From assembly GCF_027744825.2 (NCBI RefSeq), contig NW_026527059.1:496001-560000 (forward strand): a DNA stretch of 64,000 nucleotides, given 5' to 3'. The DNA comes from Synchiropus splendidus (taxonomy: Eukaryota; Chordata; Actinopteri; Syngnathiformes; Callionymidae). The translations under genes and the position numbers were made by a program. The notes under the pieces were generated by a model. That model was not told the DNA's origin, searched no databases, and saw only the letters and a program-made list of their open reading frames with translations. Of this stretch, positions 10,801 through 24,516 are shown piece after piece (the first letter of the stretch is position 1; the number at the start of each line of letters is the position of its first letter).

Positions 10801-13800
10801 AACTTTTGAAAAACACTTCAGACAGCTTAGATTTGATGTGCAACTACTAGAAAGACCCTTTCTGCTATAGTGGGAGGTTAAAATTTCATGTTCTGAAGCT
10901 TCCCTGAAAAGTTATGGCACAATGCACAAAAACGCTTTTCAGCCTGAGATAAGGTGGGTTTCGGAACGCCAAACATAAAAGTGTTGATAACTTTGGAAAA
11001 ACACTTCAGACAGTTTAGATTTGATGTGCAACTACTAGAAAGACCCTTTCTACTATAGTGGGAGGTTAAAATTTCATGTTCTGAAGCTTCCCTGAAAAGT
11101 TATGGCACAAAGCACAAAAACGCTTTTCAGCCTGAGATAAGGTGGGTTTCGGAACGCCAAACATAAAAGTGTTGATAACTTTGGAAAAACACTTCAGACA
11201 GTTTAGATTTGATGTGCAACTACTAGAAAGACACTTTCTGCTATAGTGGGAGGTTAAAATTTCATGTTCTGAAGCTTTCCTGAAAAGTTATGGCACAATG
11301 CACAAAAACGCTTTTCAGCCTGAGATAAGGTGGGTTTCGGAACGCCAAACATAAAAGTGTTGATAACTTTCGAAAAATACTTCAGAGAGCTTAGATTTGA
11401 TGTGCACCTACTAGAAAGACCCTTTCTGCTATAGTGGGAGGTTAAAATTTCATGTTCTGAAGCTTCCCTGAAAAGTTATGGCACTATGCGTAAAAACGCT
11501 TTTCAGCCTGAGATAAGGTGGGTTTCGGAACGCCAAACATAAAAGTGTTGATAACTTTGGAAAAACACTTCAGACAGTTTAGATTTGATGTGCAACTACT
11601 AGAAAGACCCTTTCTGCTATAGTGGGAGGTTAAAATTTCATGTTCTGAAGCTTTCCTGAAAAGTTATGGCACAATGCACAAAAACGCTTTTCAGCCTGAG
11701 ATAAGGTGGGTTTCGGAACGCCAAACATAAAAGTGTTGATAACTTTCGAAAAACACTTCAGAGAGCTTAGATTTGATGTGCACCTACTAGAAAGACCCTT
11801 TCTGCTATAGTGGGAGGTTAAAATTTCATGTTCTGAAGCTTCCCTGAAAAGTTATGGCACAATGCACAAAAACGCTTTTCAGCCTGAGATAAGGTGGGTT
11901 TCGGAACGCCAAACATAAAAGTGTTGATAACTTTCGAAAAACACTTCAGAGAGCTTAGATTTGATGTGCACCTACTAGAAAGACCCTTTCTGCTATAGTG
12001 GGAGGTTAAAATTTCATGTTCTGAAGCTTCCCTGAAAAGTTATGGCACAATGCGTAAAAACGCTTTTCAGCCTGAGATAAGGTGGGTTTCGGAACGCCAA
12101 ACATAAAAGTGTTGATAACTTTGGAAAAACACTTCAGACAGTTTAGATTTGATGTGCAACTACTAGAAAGACCCTTTCTGCTATAGTGGGAGGTTAAAAT
12201 TTCATGTTCTGAAGCTTTCCTGAAAAGTTATGGCACAATGCACAAAAACGCTTTTCAGCCTGAGATAAGGTGGGTTTCGGAACGCCAAACATAAAAGTGT
12301 TGATAACTTTTGAAAAACACTTCAGACAGCTTAGATTTGATGTGCAACTACTAGAAAGACCCTTTCTGCTATAGTGGGAGGTTAAAATTTCATGTTCTGA
12401 AGCTTCCCTGAAAAGTTATGGCACAATGCACAAAAACGCTTTTCAGCCTGAGATAAGGTGGGTTTCGGAACGCCAAACATAAAAGTGTTGATAACTTTGG
12501 AAAAACACTTCAGACAGTTTAGATTTGATGTGCAACTACTAGAAAGACCCTTTCTGCTATAGTGGGAGGTTAAAATTTCATGTTCTGAAGCTTCCCTGAA
12601 AAGTTATGGCACAAAGCACAAAAACGCTTTTCAGCCTGAGATAAGGTGGGTTTCGGAACGCCAAACATAAAAGTGTTGATAACTTTGGAAAAACACTTCA
12701 GACAGTTTAGATTTGATGTGCAACTACTAGAAAGACACTTTCTGCTATAGTGGGAGGTTAAAATTTCATGTTCTGAAGCTTTCCTGAAAAGTTATGGCAC
12801 AATGCACAAAAACGCTTTTCAGCCTGAGATAAGGTGGGTTTCGGAACGCCAAACATAAAAGTGTTGATAACTTTGGAAAAACACTTCAGACAGTTTAGAT
12901 TTGATGTGCAACTACTAGAAAGACCCTTTCTGCTATAGTGGGAGGTTAAAATTTCATGTTCTGAAGCTTTCCTGAAAAGTTATGGCACAATGCACAAAAA
13001 CGCTTTTCAGCCTGAGATAAGGTGGGTTTCGGAACGCCAAACATAAAAGTGTTGATAACTTTCGAAAAACACTTCAGAGAGCTTAGATTTGATGTGCACC
13101 TACTAGAAAGACCCTTTCTGCTATAGTGGGAGGTTAAAATTTCATGTTCTGAAGCTTCCCTGAAAAGTTATGGCACAATGCGTAAAAACGCTTTTCAGCC
13201 TGAGATAAGGTGGGTTTCGGAACGCCAAACATAAAAGTGTTGATAACTTTGGAAAAACACTTCAGACAGTTTAGATTTGATGTGCAACTACTAGAAAGAC
13301 CCTTTCTGCTATAGTGGGAGGTTAAAATTTCATGTTCTGAAGCTTTCCTGAAAAGTTATGGCACAATGCACAAAAACGCTTTTCAGCCTGAGATAAGGTG
13401 GGTTTCGGAACGCCAAACATAAAAGTGTTGATAACTTTTGAAAAACACTTCAGACAGCTTAGATTTGATGTGCAACTACTAGAAAGACCCTTTCTGCTAT
13501 AGTGGGAGGTTAAAATTTCATGTTCTGAAGCTTCCCTGAAAAGTTATGGCACAATGCACAAAAACGCTTTTCAGCCTGAGATAAGGTGGGTTTCGGAACG
13601 CCAAACATAAAAGTGTTGATAACTTTGGAAAAACACTTCAGACAGTTTAGATTTGATGTGCAACTACTAGAAAGACCCTTTCTGCTATAGTGGGAGGTTA
13701 AAATTTCATGTTCTGAAGCTTCCCTGAAAAGTTATGGCACAAAGCACAAAAACGCTTTTCAGCCTGAGATAAGGTGGGTTTCGGAACGCCAAACATAAAA

Positions 13801-15116
13801 GTGTTGATAACTTTGGAAAAACACTTCAGACAGTTTAGATTTGATGTGCAACTACTAGAAAGACACTTTCTGCTATAGTGGGAGGTTAAAATTTCATGTT
13901 CTGAAGCTTTCCTGAAAAGTTAGGGCACAATGCACAAAAACGCTTTTCAGCCTGAGATAAGGTGGGTTTCGGAACGCCAAACATAAAAGTCTTGATAACT
14001 TTCGAAAAACACTTCAGAGAGCTTAGATTTGATGTGCACCTACTAGAAAGACCCTTTCTGCTATAGTGGGAGGTTAAAATTTCATGTTCTGAAGCTTCCC
14101 TGAAAAGTTATGGCACAATGCGTAAAAACGCTTTTCAGCCTGAGATAAGGTGGGTTTCGGAACGCCAAACATAAAAGTGTTGATAACTTTGGAAAAACAC
14201 TTCAGACAGTTTAGATTTGATGTGCAACTACTAGAAAGACCCTTTCTGCTATAGTGGGAGGTTAAAATTTCATGTTCTGAAGCTTTCCTGAAAAGTTATG
14301 GCACAATGCACAAAAACGCTTTTCAGCCTGAGATAAGGTGGGTTTCGGAACGCCAAACATAAAAGTGTTGATAACTTTCGAAAAACACTTCAGAGAGCTT
14401 AGATTTGATGTGCACCTACTAGAAAGACCCTTTCTGCTATAGTGGGAGGTTAAAATTTCATGTTCTGAAGCTTCCCTGAAAAGTTATGGCACAATGCGTA
14501 AAAACGCTTTTCAGCCTGAGATAAGGTGGGTTTCGGAACGCCAAACATAAAAGTGTAGATAACTTTGGAAAAACACTTCAGACAGTTTAGATTTGATGTG
14601 CAACTACTAGAAAGACCCTTTCTGCTATAGTGGGAGGTTAAAATTTCATGTTCTGAAGCTTTCCTGAAAAGTTATGGCACAATGCACAAAAACGCTTTTC
14701 AGCCTGAGATAAGGTGGGTTTCGGAACGCCAAACATAAAAGTGTTGATAACTTTTGAAAAACACTTCAGACAGCTTAGATTTGATGTGCAACTACTAGAA
14801 AGACCCTTTCTGCTATAGTGGGAGGTTAAAATTTCATGTTCTGAAGCTTCCCTGAAAAGTTATGGCACAATGCACAAAAACGCTTTTCAGCCTGAGATAA
14901 GGTGGGTTTCGGAACGCCAAACATAAAAGTGTTGATAACTTTGGAAAAACACTTCAGACAGTTTAGATTTGATGTGCAACTACTAGAAAGACCCTTTCTG
15001 CTATAGTGGGAGGTTAAAATTTCATGTTCTGAAGCTTCCCTGAAAAGTTATGGCACAATGCACAAAAACGCTTTTCAGCCTGAGATAAGGTGGGTTTCGG
15101 AACGCCAAACATAAAA
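4843..15116. repeat. 188-bp satellite array, segment with irregular C-D-E-A-B/H order
   Basis: Whole monomers start at 4965 and every 188 bp after. Order as read: C D C D' E D' E A B E C' G H C D C E A A B C D I C D' E A A B C D E A H C D C C D E A H D C D E A H C D C D' E A. Local markers are an A monomer with ACAAAGCAC (near 11109, 12611, 13739), TTTTATG in place of TTTCATG in E monomers (near 6751, 8067), and a T for A at 8341. CD and EAH/EAB runs recur without one fixed long unit. No other sequence is present. Confidence 0.95.
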
Positions 15117-18100
15117 GTGTTGATAACTTTGGAAAAACACTTCAGGCAGTTTAGATTTGATGTGCAACTACTAGAAAGACCCTTTCTGCTATAGTGGGAG
15201 GTTAAAATTTCATGTTCTGAAGCTTCCCTGAAAAGTTATGGCACAATGCACAAAAACGCTTTTCAGCCTGAGATAAGGTGGGTTTCGGAACGCCAAACAT
15301 AAAAGTGTTGATAACTTTGGAAAAACACTTCAGACAGTTTAGATTTGATGTGCAACTACTAGAAAGACACTTTCTGCTATAGTGGGAGGTTAAAATTTCA
15401 TGTTCTGAAGCTTTCCTGAAAAGTTATGGCACAATGCACAAAAACGCTTTTCAGCCTGAGATAAGGTGGGTTTCGGAACGCCAAACATAAAAGTGTTGAT
15501 AACTTTCGAAAAACACTTCAGAGAGCTTAGATTTGATGTGCACCTACTAGAAAGACCCTTTCTGCTATAGTGGGAGGTTAAAATTTCATGTTCTGAAGCT
15601 TCCCTGAAAAGTTATGGCACAATGCGTAAAAACGCTTTTCAGCCTGAGATAAGGTGGGTTTCGGAACGCCAAACATAAAAGTGTTGATAACTTTGGAAAA
15701 ACACTTCAGACAGTTTAGATTTGATGTGCAACTACTAGAAAGACCCTTTCTGCTATAGTGGGAGGTTAAAATTTCATGTTCTGAAGCTTTCCTGAAAAGT
15801 TATGGCACAATGCACAAAAACGCTTTTCAGCCTGAGATAAGGTGGGTTTCGGAACGCCAAACATAAAAGTGTTGATAACTTTCGAAAAACACTTCAGAGA
15901 GCTTAGATTTGATGTGCACCTACTAGAAAGACCCTTTCTGCTATAGTGGGAGGTTAAAATTTCATGTTCTGAAGCTTCCCTGTAAAGTTATGGCACAATG
16001 CACAAAAACGCTTTTCAGCCTGAGATAAGGTGGGTTTCGGAACGCCAAACATAAAAGTGTTGATAACTTTCGAAAAACACTTCAGAGAGCTTAGATTTGA
16101 TGTGCACCTACTAGAAAGACCCTTTCTGCTATAGTGGGAGGTTAAAATTTCATGTTCTGAAGCTTCCCTGAAAAGTTATGGCACAATGCGTAAAAACGCT
16201 TTTCAGCCTGAGATAAGGTGGGTTTCGGAACGCCAAACATAAAAGTGTAGATAACTTTGGAAAAACACTTCAGACAGTTTAGATTTGATGTGCAACTACT
16301 AGAAAGACCCTTTCTGCTATAGTGGGAGGTTAAAATTTCATGTTCTGAAGCTTTCCTGAAAAGTTATGGCACAATGCACAAAAACGCTTTTCAGCCTGAG
16401 ATAAGGTGGGTTTCGGAACGCCAAACATAAAAGTGTTGATAACTTTTGAAAAACACTTCAGACAGCTTAGATTTGATGTGCAACTACTAGAAAGACCCTT
16501 TCTGCAATAGTGGGAGGTTAAAATTTCATGTTCTGAAGCTTCCCTGAAAAGTTATGGCACAATGCACAAAAACGCTTTTCAGCCTGAGATAAGGTGGGTT
16601 TCGGAACGCCAAACATAAAAGTGTTGATAACTTTGGAAAAACACTTCAGACAGTTTAGATTTGATGTGCAACTACTAGAAAGACCCTTTCTGCTATAGTG
16701 GGAGGTTAAAATTTCATGTTCTGAAGCTTCCCTGAAAAGTTATGGCACAATGCACAAAAACGCTTTTCAGCCTGAGATAAGGTGGGTTTCGGAACGCCAA
16801 ACATAAAAGTGTTAATAACTTTGGAAAAACACTTCAGACAGGTTAGATTTGATGTGCAACTACTAGAAAGACCCTTTCTGCTATAGTGGGAGGTTAAAAT
16901 TTCATGTTCTGAAGCTTTTCTGAAAAGTTTTGGCACAATGCACAAAAACGCTTTTCAGCCTGAGACAAGGTGGGTTTCGGAACGCCAAACATAAAAGTGT
17001 TGATAACTTTCGAAAAACACTTCAGAGAGCTTAGATTTGATGTGCACCTACTAGAAAGACCCTTTCTGCTATAGTGGGAGGTTAAAATTTCATGTTCTGA
17101 AGCTTCCCTGAAAAGTTATGGCACAATGCGTAAAAACGCTTTTCAGCCTGAGATAAGGTGGGTTTCGGAACGCCAAACATAAAAGTGTTGATAACTTTGG
17201 AAAAACACTTCAGACAGTTTAGATTTGATGTGCAACTACTAGAAAAACCCTTTCTGCTATAGTGGGAGGTTAAAATTTCATGTTCTGAAGCATTCCTGAA
17301 AAGTTTTGGCACAATGCACAAAAACGCTTTTCAGCCTGAGATAAGGTGGGTTTCGGAACGCCAAACATAAAAGTGTTGATAACTTTTGAAAAACACTTCA
17401 GACAGCTTAGATTTGATGTGCAACTACTAGAAAGACTCTTTCTGCTATAGTGGGAGGTTAAAATTTCATGTTCTGAAGCTTCCCTGAAAAGTTATGGCAC
17501 AATGCACAAAAACGCTTTTCAGCCTGAGATAAGGTGGGTTTCGGAACGCCAAACATAAAAGTGTTGATAACTTTCGAAAAACACTTCAGACAGCTTAGAT
17601 TTGATGTGCACCTACTAGAAAGACCCTTTCTGCTATAGTGGGAGGTTAAAATTTCATGTTCTGAAGCTTCCCTGAAAAGTTATGGCACAATGCGTAAAAA
17701 CGCTTTTCAGCCTGAGATAAGGTGGGTTTCGGAACGCCAAACATAAAAGTGTAGATAACTTTGGAAAAACACTTCAGACAGTTTAGATTTGATGTGCAAC
17801 TACTAGAAAGACCCTTTCTGCTATAGTGGGAGGTTAAAATTTCATGTTCTGAAGCTTTCCTGAAAAGTTATGGCACAATGCACAAAAACGCTTTTCAGCC
17901 TGAGATAAGGTGGGTTTCGGAACGCCAAACATAAAAGTGTTGATAACTTTGGAAAAACACTTCAGACAGTGTAGATTTGATGTGCAACTACTAGAAAGAC
18001 CCTTTCTGCTATAGTGGGAGGTTAAAATTTCATGTTCTGAAGCTTTCCTGAAAAGTTATGGCACAATGCACAAAAACGCTTTTCAGCCTGAGATAAGGTG

Positions 18101-18688
18101 GGTTTCGGAACGCCAAACATAAAAGTGTTGATAACTTTCGAAAAACACTTCAGAGAGCTTAGATTTGATGTGCACCTACTAGAAAGACCCTTTCTGCTAT
18201 AGTGGGAGGTTAAAATTTCATGTTCTGAAGCTTCCCTGAAAAGTTATGGCACAATGCGTAAAAACGCTTTTCAGCCTGAGATAAGGTGGGTTTCGGAACG
18301 CCAAACATAAAAGTGTTGATAACTTTGGAAAAACACTTCAGACAGTTTAGATTTGATGTGCAACTACTAGAAAGACCCTTTCTGCTATAGTGGGAGGTTA
18401 AAATTTCATGTTCTGAAGCTTTCCTGAAAAGTTATGACACAATGCACAAAAACGCTTTTCAGCCTGAGATAAGGTGGGTTTCGGAACGCCAAACATAAAA
18501 GTGTTGATAACTTTGGAAAAACACTTCAGACAGCTTAGATTTGATGTGCAACTACTAGAAAGACCCTTTCTGCTATAGTGGGAGGTTAAAATTTCATGTT
18601 CTGAAGCTTCCCTGAAAAGTTATGGCACAATGCACAAAAACGCTTTTCAGCCTGAGATAAGGTGGGTTTCGGAACGCCAAACATAAAA
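15117..18688. repeat. 19-monomer higher-order repeat, copy 1 (3572 bp)
   Basis: Monomer order is G H C D I C D' E A B C D E C' D' Dg C Dq E'. Diagnostic variants: CCCTGTAAAG (near 15981), CAGGTTAG (near 16841), AGAAAAACCC (near 17241), GAAGCATTCC (near 17287), GACTC (near 17433), CAGTGTAG (near 17965), TATGACAC (18433). It matches 19817-23388 slot for slot at an offset of 4700 bp. I noticed only a handful of base differences, for example CAATAG at 16505, AGCTTTTC near 16915, TGAGACAAGG near 16971, and TTTTGG near 17307. Confidence 0.9.
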
Positions 18689-19816
18689 GTGTTGATAACT
18701 TTGGAAAAACACTTCAGGCAGTTTAGATTTGATGTGCAACTACTAGAAAGACCCTTTCTGCTATAGTGGGAGGTTAAAATTTCATGTTCTGAAGCTTCCC
18801 TGAAAAGTTATGGCACAATGCACAAAAACGCTTTTCAGCCTGAGATAAGGTGGGTTTCGGAACGCCAAACATAAAAGTGTTGATAACTTTGGAAAAACAC
18901 TTCAGACAGTTTAGATTTGATGTGCAACTACTAGAAAGACACTTTCTGCTATAGTGGGAGGTTAAAATTTCATGTTCTGAAGCTTTCCTGAAAAGTTATG
19001 GCACAATGCACAAAAACGCTTTTCAGCCTGAGATAAGGTGGGTTTCGGAACGCCAAACATAAAAGTGTTGATAACTTTCGAAAAACACTTCAGAGAGCTT
19101 AGATTTGATGTGCACCTACTAGAAAGACCCTTTCTGCTATAGTGGGAGGTTAAAATTTCATGTTCTGAAGCTTCCCTGAAAAGTTATGGCACAATGCGTA
19201 AAAACGCTTTTCAGCCTGAGATAAGGTGGGTTTCGGAACGCCAAACATAAAAGTGTTGATAACTTTGGAAAAACACTTCAGACAGTTTAGATTTGATGTG
19301 CAACTACTAGAAAGTCCCTTTCTGCTATAGTGGGAGGTTAAAATTTCATGTTCTGAAGCTTTCCTGAAAAGTTATGGCACAATGCACAAAAACGCTTTTC
19401 AGCCTGAGATAAGGTGGGTTTCGGAACGCCAAACATAAAAGTGTTGATAACTTTCGAAAAACACTTCAGAGAGCTTAGATTTGATGTGCACCTACTAGAA
19501 AGACCCTTTCTGCTATAGTGGGAGGTTAAAATTTCATGTTCTGAAGCTTCCCTGTAAAGTTATGGCACAATGCACAAAAACGCTTTTCAGCCTGAGATAA
19601 GGTGGGTTTCGGAACGCCAAACATAAAAGTGTTGATAACTTTCGAAAAACACTTCAGAGAGCTTAGATTTGATGTGCACCTACTAGAAAGACCCTTTCTG
19701 CTATAGTGGGAGGTTAAAATTTCATGTTCTGAAGCTTCCCTGAAAAGTTATGGCACAATGCACAAAAACGCTTTTCAGCCTGAGATAAGGTGGGTTTCGG
19801 AACGCCAAACATAAAA
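18689..19816. repeat. 6-monomer cassette G-H-C-D-I-C (1128 bp), extra copy
   Basis: The first six slots of the 19-monomer unit occur here as an extra tandem copy immediately before the next 19-monomer unit. GGCAG markers at 18713 and 19841 are exactly 1128 bp apart. The last C slot carries CAC instead of CGT, as in the cassette at 24517-25644. The D slot has a private AGTCCC change (near 19313), shared with the copy near 25142. Confidence 0.88.
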
Positions 19817-22800
19817 GTGTTGATAACTTTGGAAAAACACTTCAGGCAGTTTAGATTTGATGTGCAACTACTAGAAAGACCCTTTCTGCTATAGTGGGAG
19901 GTTAAAATTTCATGTTCTGAAGCTTCCCTGAAAAGTTATGGCACAATGCACAAAAACGCTTTTCAGCCTGAGATAAGGTGGGTTTCGGAACGCCAAACAT
20001 AAAAGTGTTGATAACTTTGGAAAAACACTTCAGACAGTTTAGATTTGATGTGCAACTACTAGAAAGACACTTTCTGCTATAGTGGGAGGTTAAAATTTCA
20101 TGTTCTGAAGCTTTCCTGAAAAGTTATGGCACAATGCACAAAAACGCTTTTCAGCCTGAGATAAGGTGGGTTTCGGAACGCCAAACATAAAAGTGTTGAT
20201 AACTTTCGAAAAACACTTCAGAGAGCTTAGATTTGATGTGCACCTACTAGAAAGACCCTTTCTGCTATAGTGGGAGGTTAAAATTTCATGTTCTGAAGCT
20301 TCCCTGAAAAGTTATGGCACAATGCGTAAAAACGCTTTTCAGCCTGAGATAAGGTGGGTTTCGGAACGCCAAACATAAAAGTGTTGATAACTTTGGAAAA
20401 ACACTTCAGACAGTTTAGATTTGATGTGCAACTACTAGAAAGACCCTTTCTGCTATAGTGGGAGGTTAAAATTTCATGTTCTGAAGCTTTCCTGAAAAGT
20501 TATGGCACAATGCACAAAAACGCTTTTCAGCCTGAGATAAGGTGGGTTTCGGAACGCCAAACATAAAAGTGTTGATAACTTTCGAAAAACACTTCAGAGA
20601 GCTTAGATTTGATGTGCACCTACTAGAAAGACCCTTTCTGCTATAGTGGGAGGTTAAAATTTCATGTTCTGAAGCTTCCCTGTAAAGTTATGGCACAATG
20701 CACAAAAACGCTTTTCAGCCTGAGATAAGGTGGGTTTCGGAACGCCAAACATAAAAGTGTTGATAACTTTCGAAAAACACTTCAGAGAGCTTAGATTTGA
20801 TGTGCACCTACTAGAAAGACCCTTTCTGCTATAGTGGGAGGTTAAAATTTCATGTTCTGAAGCTTCCCTGAAAAGTTATGGCACAATGCGTAAAAACGCT
20901 TTTCAGCCTGAGATAAGGTGGGTTTCGGAACGCCAAACATAAAAGTGTAGATAACTTTGGAAAAACACTTCAGACAGTTTAGATTTGATGTGCAACTACT
21001 AGAAAGACCCTTTCTGCTATAGTGGGAGGTTAAAATTTCATGTTCTGAAGCTTTCCTGAAAAGTTATGGCACAATGCACAAAAACGCTTTTCAGCCTGAG
21101 TTAAGGTGGGTTTCGGAACGCCAAACATAAAAGTGTTGATAACTTTTGAAAAACACTTCAGACAGCTTAGATTTGATGTGCAACTACTAGAAAGACCCTT
21201 TCTGCTATAGTGGGAGGTTAAAATTTCATGTTCTGAAGCTTCCCTGAAAAGTTATGGCACAATGCACAAAAACGCTTTTCAGCCTGAGATAAGGTGGGTT
21301 TCGGAACGCCAAACATAAAAGTGTTGATAACTTTGGAAAAACACTTCAGACAGTTTAGATTTGATGTGCAACTACTAGAAAGACCCTTTCTGCTATAGTG
21401 GGAGGTTAAAATTTCATGTTCTGAAGCTTCCCTGAAAAGTTATGGCACAATGCACAAAAACGCTTTTCAGCCTGAGATAAGGTGGGTTTCGGAACGCCAA
21501 ACATAAAAGTGTTAATAACTTTGGAAAAACACTTCAGACAGGTTAGATTTGATGTGCAACTACTAGAAAGACCCTTTCTGCTATAGTGGGAGGTTAAAAT
21601 TTCATGTTCTGAAGCTTTCCTGAAAAGTTTTGGCACAATGCACAAAAACGCTTTTCAGCCTGAGATAAGGTGGGTTTCGGAACGCCAAACATAAAAGTGT
21701 TGATAACTTTCGAAAAACACTTCAGAGAGCTTAGATTTGATGTGCACCTACTAGAAAGACCCTTTCTGCTATAGTGGGAGGTTAAAATTTCATGTTCTGA
21801 AGCTTCCCTGAAAAGTTATGGCACAATGCGTAAAAACGCTTTTCAGCCTGAGATAAGGTGGGTTTCGGAACGCCAAACATAAAAGTGTTGATAACTTTGG
21901 AAAAACACTTCAGACAGTTTAGATTTGATGTGCAACTACTAGAAAAACCCTTTCTGCTATAGTGGGAGGTTAAAATTTCATGTTCTGAAGCATTCCTGAA
22001 AAGTTATGGCACAATGCACAAAAACGCTTTTCAGCCTGAGATAAGGTGGGTTTCGGAACGCCAAACATAAAAGTGTTGATAACTTTTGAAAAACACTTCA
22101 GACAGCTTAGATTTGATGTGCAACTACTAGAAAGACTCTTTCTGCTATAGTGGGAGGTTAAAATTTCATGTTCTGAAGCTTCCCTGAAAAGTTATGGCAC
22201 AATGCACAAAAACGCTTTTCAGCCTGAGATAAGGTGGGTTTCGGAACGCCAAACATAAAAGTGTTGATAACTTTCGAAAAACACTTCAGACAGCTTAGAT
22301 TTGATGTGCACCTACTAGAAAGACCCTTTCTGCTATAGTGGGAGGTTAAAATTTCATGTTCTGAAGCTTCCCTGAAAAGTTATGGCACAATGCGTAAAAA
22401 CGCTTTTCAGCCTGAGATAAGGTGGGTTTCGGAACGCCAAACATAAAAGTGTAGATAACTTTGGAAAAACACTTCAGACAGTTTAGATTTGATGTGCAAC
22501 TACTAGAAAGACCCTTTCTGCTATAGTGGGAGGTTAAAATTTCATGTTCTGAAGCTTTCCTGAAAAGTTATGGCACAATGCACAAAAACGCTTTTCAGCC
22601 TGAGATAAGGTGGGTTTCGGAACGCCAAACATAAAAGTGTTGATAACTTTGGAAAAACACTTCAGACAGTGAAGATTTGATGTGCAACTACTAGAAAGAC
22701 CCTTTCTGCTATAGTGGGAGGTTAAAATTTCATGTTCTGAAGCTTTCCTGAAAAGTTATGGCACAATGCACAAAAACGCTTTTCAGCCTGAGATAAGGTG

Positions 22801-23388
22801 GGTTTCGGAACGCCAAACATAAAAGTGTTGATAACTTTCGAAAAACACTTCAGAGAGCTTAGATTTGATGTGCACCTACTAGAAAGACCCTTTCTGCTAT
22901 AGTGGGAGGTTAAAATTTCATGTTCTGAAGCTTCCCTGAAAAGTTATGGCACAATGCGTAAAAACGCTTTTCAGCCTGAGATAAGGTGGGTTTCGGAACG
23001 CCAAACATAAAAGTGTTGATAACTTTGGAAAAACACTTCAGACAGTTTAGATTTGATGTGCAACTACTAGAAAGACCCTTTCTGCTATAGTGGGAGGTTA
23101 AAATTTCATGTTCTGAAGCTTTCCTGAAAAGTTATGACACAATGCACAAAAACGCTTTTCAGCCTGAGATAAGGTGGGTTTCGGAACGCCAAACATAAAA
23201 GTGTTGATAACTTTGGAAAAACACTTCAGACAGCTTAGATTTGATGTGCAACTACTAGAAAGACCCTTTCTGCTATAGTGGGAGGTTAAAATTTCATGTT
23301 CTGAAGCTTCCCTGAAAAGTTATGGCACAATGCACAAAAACGCTTTTCAGCCTGAGATAAGGTGGGTTTCGGAACGCCAAACATAAAA
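19817..23388. repeat. 19-monomer higher-order repeat, copy 2 (3572 bp)
   Basis: Same monomer order as 15117-18688. Markers at +4700: CAGGTTAG 21541, AGAAAAACCC 21941, TATGACAC 23133. Private differences include TGAGTTAAGG near 21097 and CAGTGAAG near 22667. The second half (from 21133) is found a third time from 26585 at an offset of 5452 bp. Confidence 0.9.
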
Positions 23389-24516
23389 GTGTTGATAACT
23401 TTCGAAAAACACTTCAGACAGCTTAGATTTGATGTGCACCTACTAGAAAGACCCTTTCTGCTATAGTGGGAGGTTAAAATTTCATGTTCTGAAGCTTCCC
23501 TGAAAAGTTATGGCACAATGCGTAAAAACGCTTTTCAGCCTGAGATAAGGTGGGTTTCGGAACGCCAAACATAAAAGTGTAGATAACTTTGGAAAAACAC
23601 TTCAGACAGTTTAGATTTGATGTGCAACTACTAGAAAGACCCTTTCTGCTATAGTGGGAGGTTAAAATTTCATGTTCTGAAGCTTTCCTGAAAAGTTATG
23701 GCACAATGCACAAAAACGCTTTTCAGCCTGAGATAAGGTGGGTTTCGGAACGCCAAACATAAAAGTGTTGATAACTTTGGAAAAACACTTCAGACAGTGT
23801 AGATTTGATGTGCAACTACTAGAAAGACCCTTTCTGCTATAGTGGGAGGTTAAAATTTCATGTTCTGAAGCTTTCCTGAAAAGTTATGGCACAATGCACA
23901 AAAACGCTTTTCAGCCTGAGATAAGGTGGGTTTCGGAACGCCAAACATAAAAGTGTTGATAACTTTCGAAAAACACTTCAGAGAGCTTACATTTGATGTG
24001 CACCTACTAGAAAGACCCTTTCTGCTATAGTGGGAGGTTAAAATTTCATGTTCTGAAGCTTCCCTGAAAAGTTATGGCACAATGCGTAAAAACGCTTTTC
24101 AGCCTGAGATAAGGTGGGTTTCGGAACGCCAAACATAAAAGTGTTGATAACTTTGGAAAAACACTTCAGACAGTTTAGATTTGATGTGCAACTACTAGAA
24201 AGACCCTTTCTGCTATAGTGGGAGGTTAAAATTTCATGTTCTGAAGCTTTCCTGAAAAGTTATGACACAATGCACAAAAACGCTTTTCAGCCTGAGATAA
24301 GGTGGGTTTCGGAACGCCAAACATAAAAGTGTTGATAACTTTGGAAAAACACTTCAGACAGCTTAGATTTGATGTGCAACTACTAGAAAGACCCTTTCTG
24401 CTATAGTGGGAGGTTAAAATTTCATGTTCTGAAGCTTCCCTGAAAAGTTATGGCACAATGCACAAAAACGCTTTTCAGCCTGAGATAAGGTGGGTTTCGG
24501 AACGCCAAACATAAAA
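23389..24516. repeat. 6-monomer cassette C'-D'-Dg-C-Dq-E' (1128 bp), extra copy
   Basis: A tandem duplicate of the last six slots of the preceding 19-monomer unit (22261-23388). Markers recur at 1128 bp: the CAGTG variant at 22670/23798 and TATGACAC at 23133/24261. One private change is CTTACATTTG near 23989. Confidence 0.88.

Noticed and set aside
15117..23388. Treating the long duplications as assembly artefacts
   Set aside because: Not provable here, but the copies carry private base differences (for example at 16505, 16971, 21097, 22667), which argues against simple assembly duplication. Read-level checking is still the decisive test.
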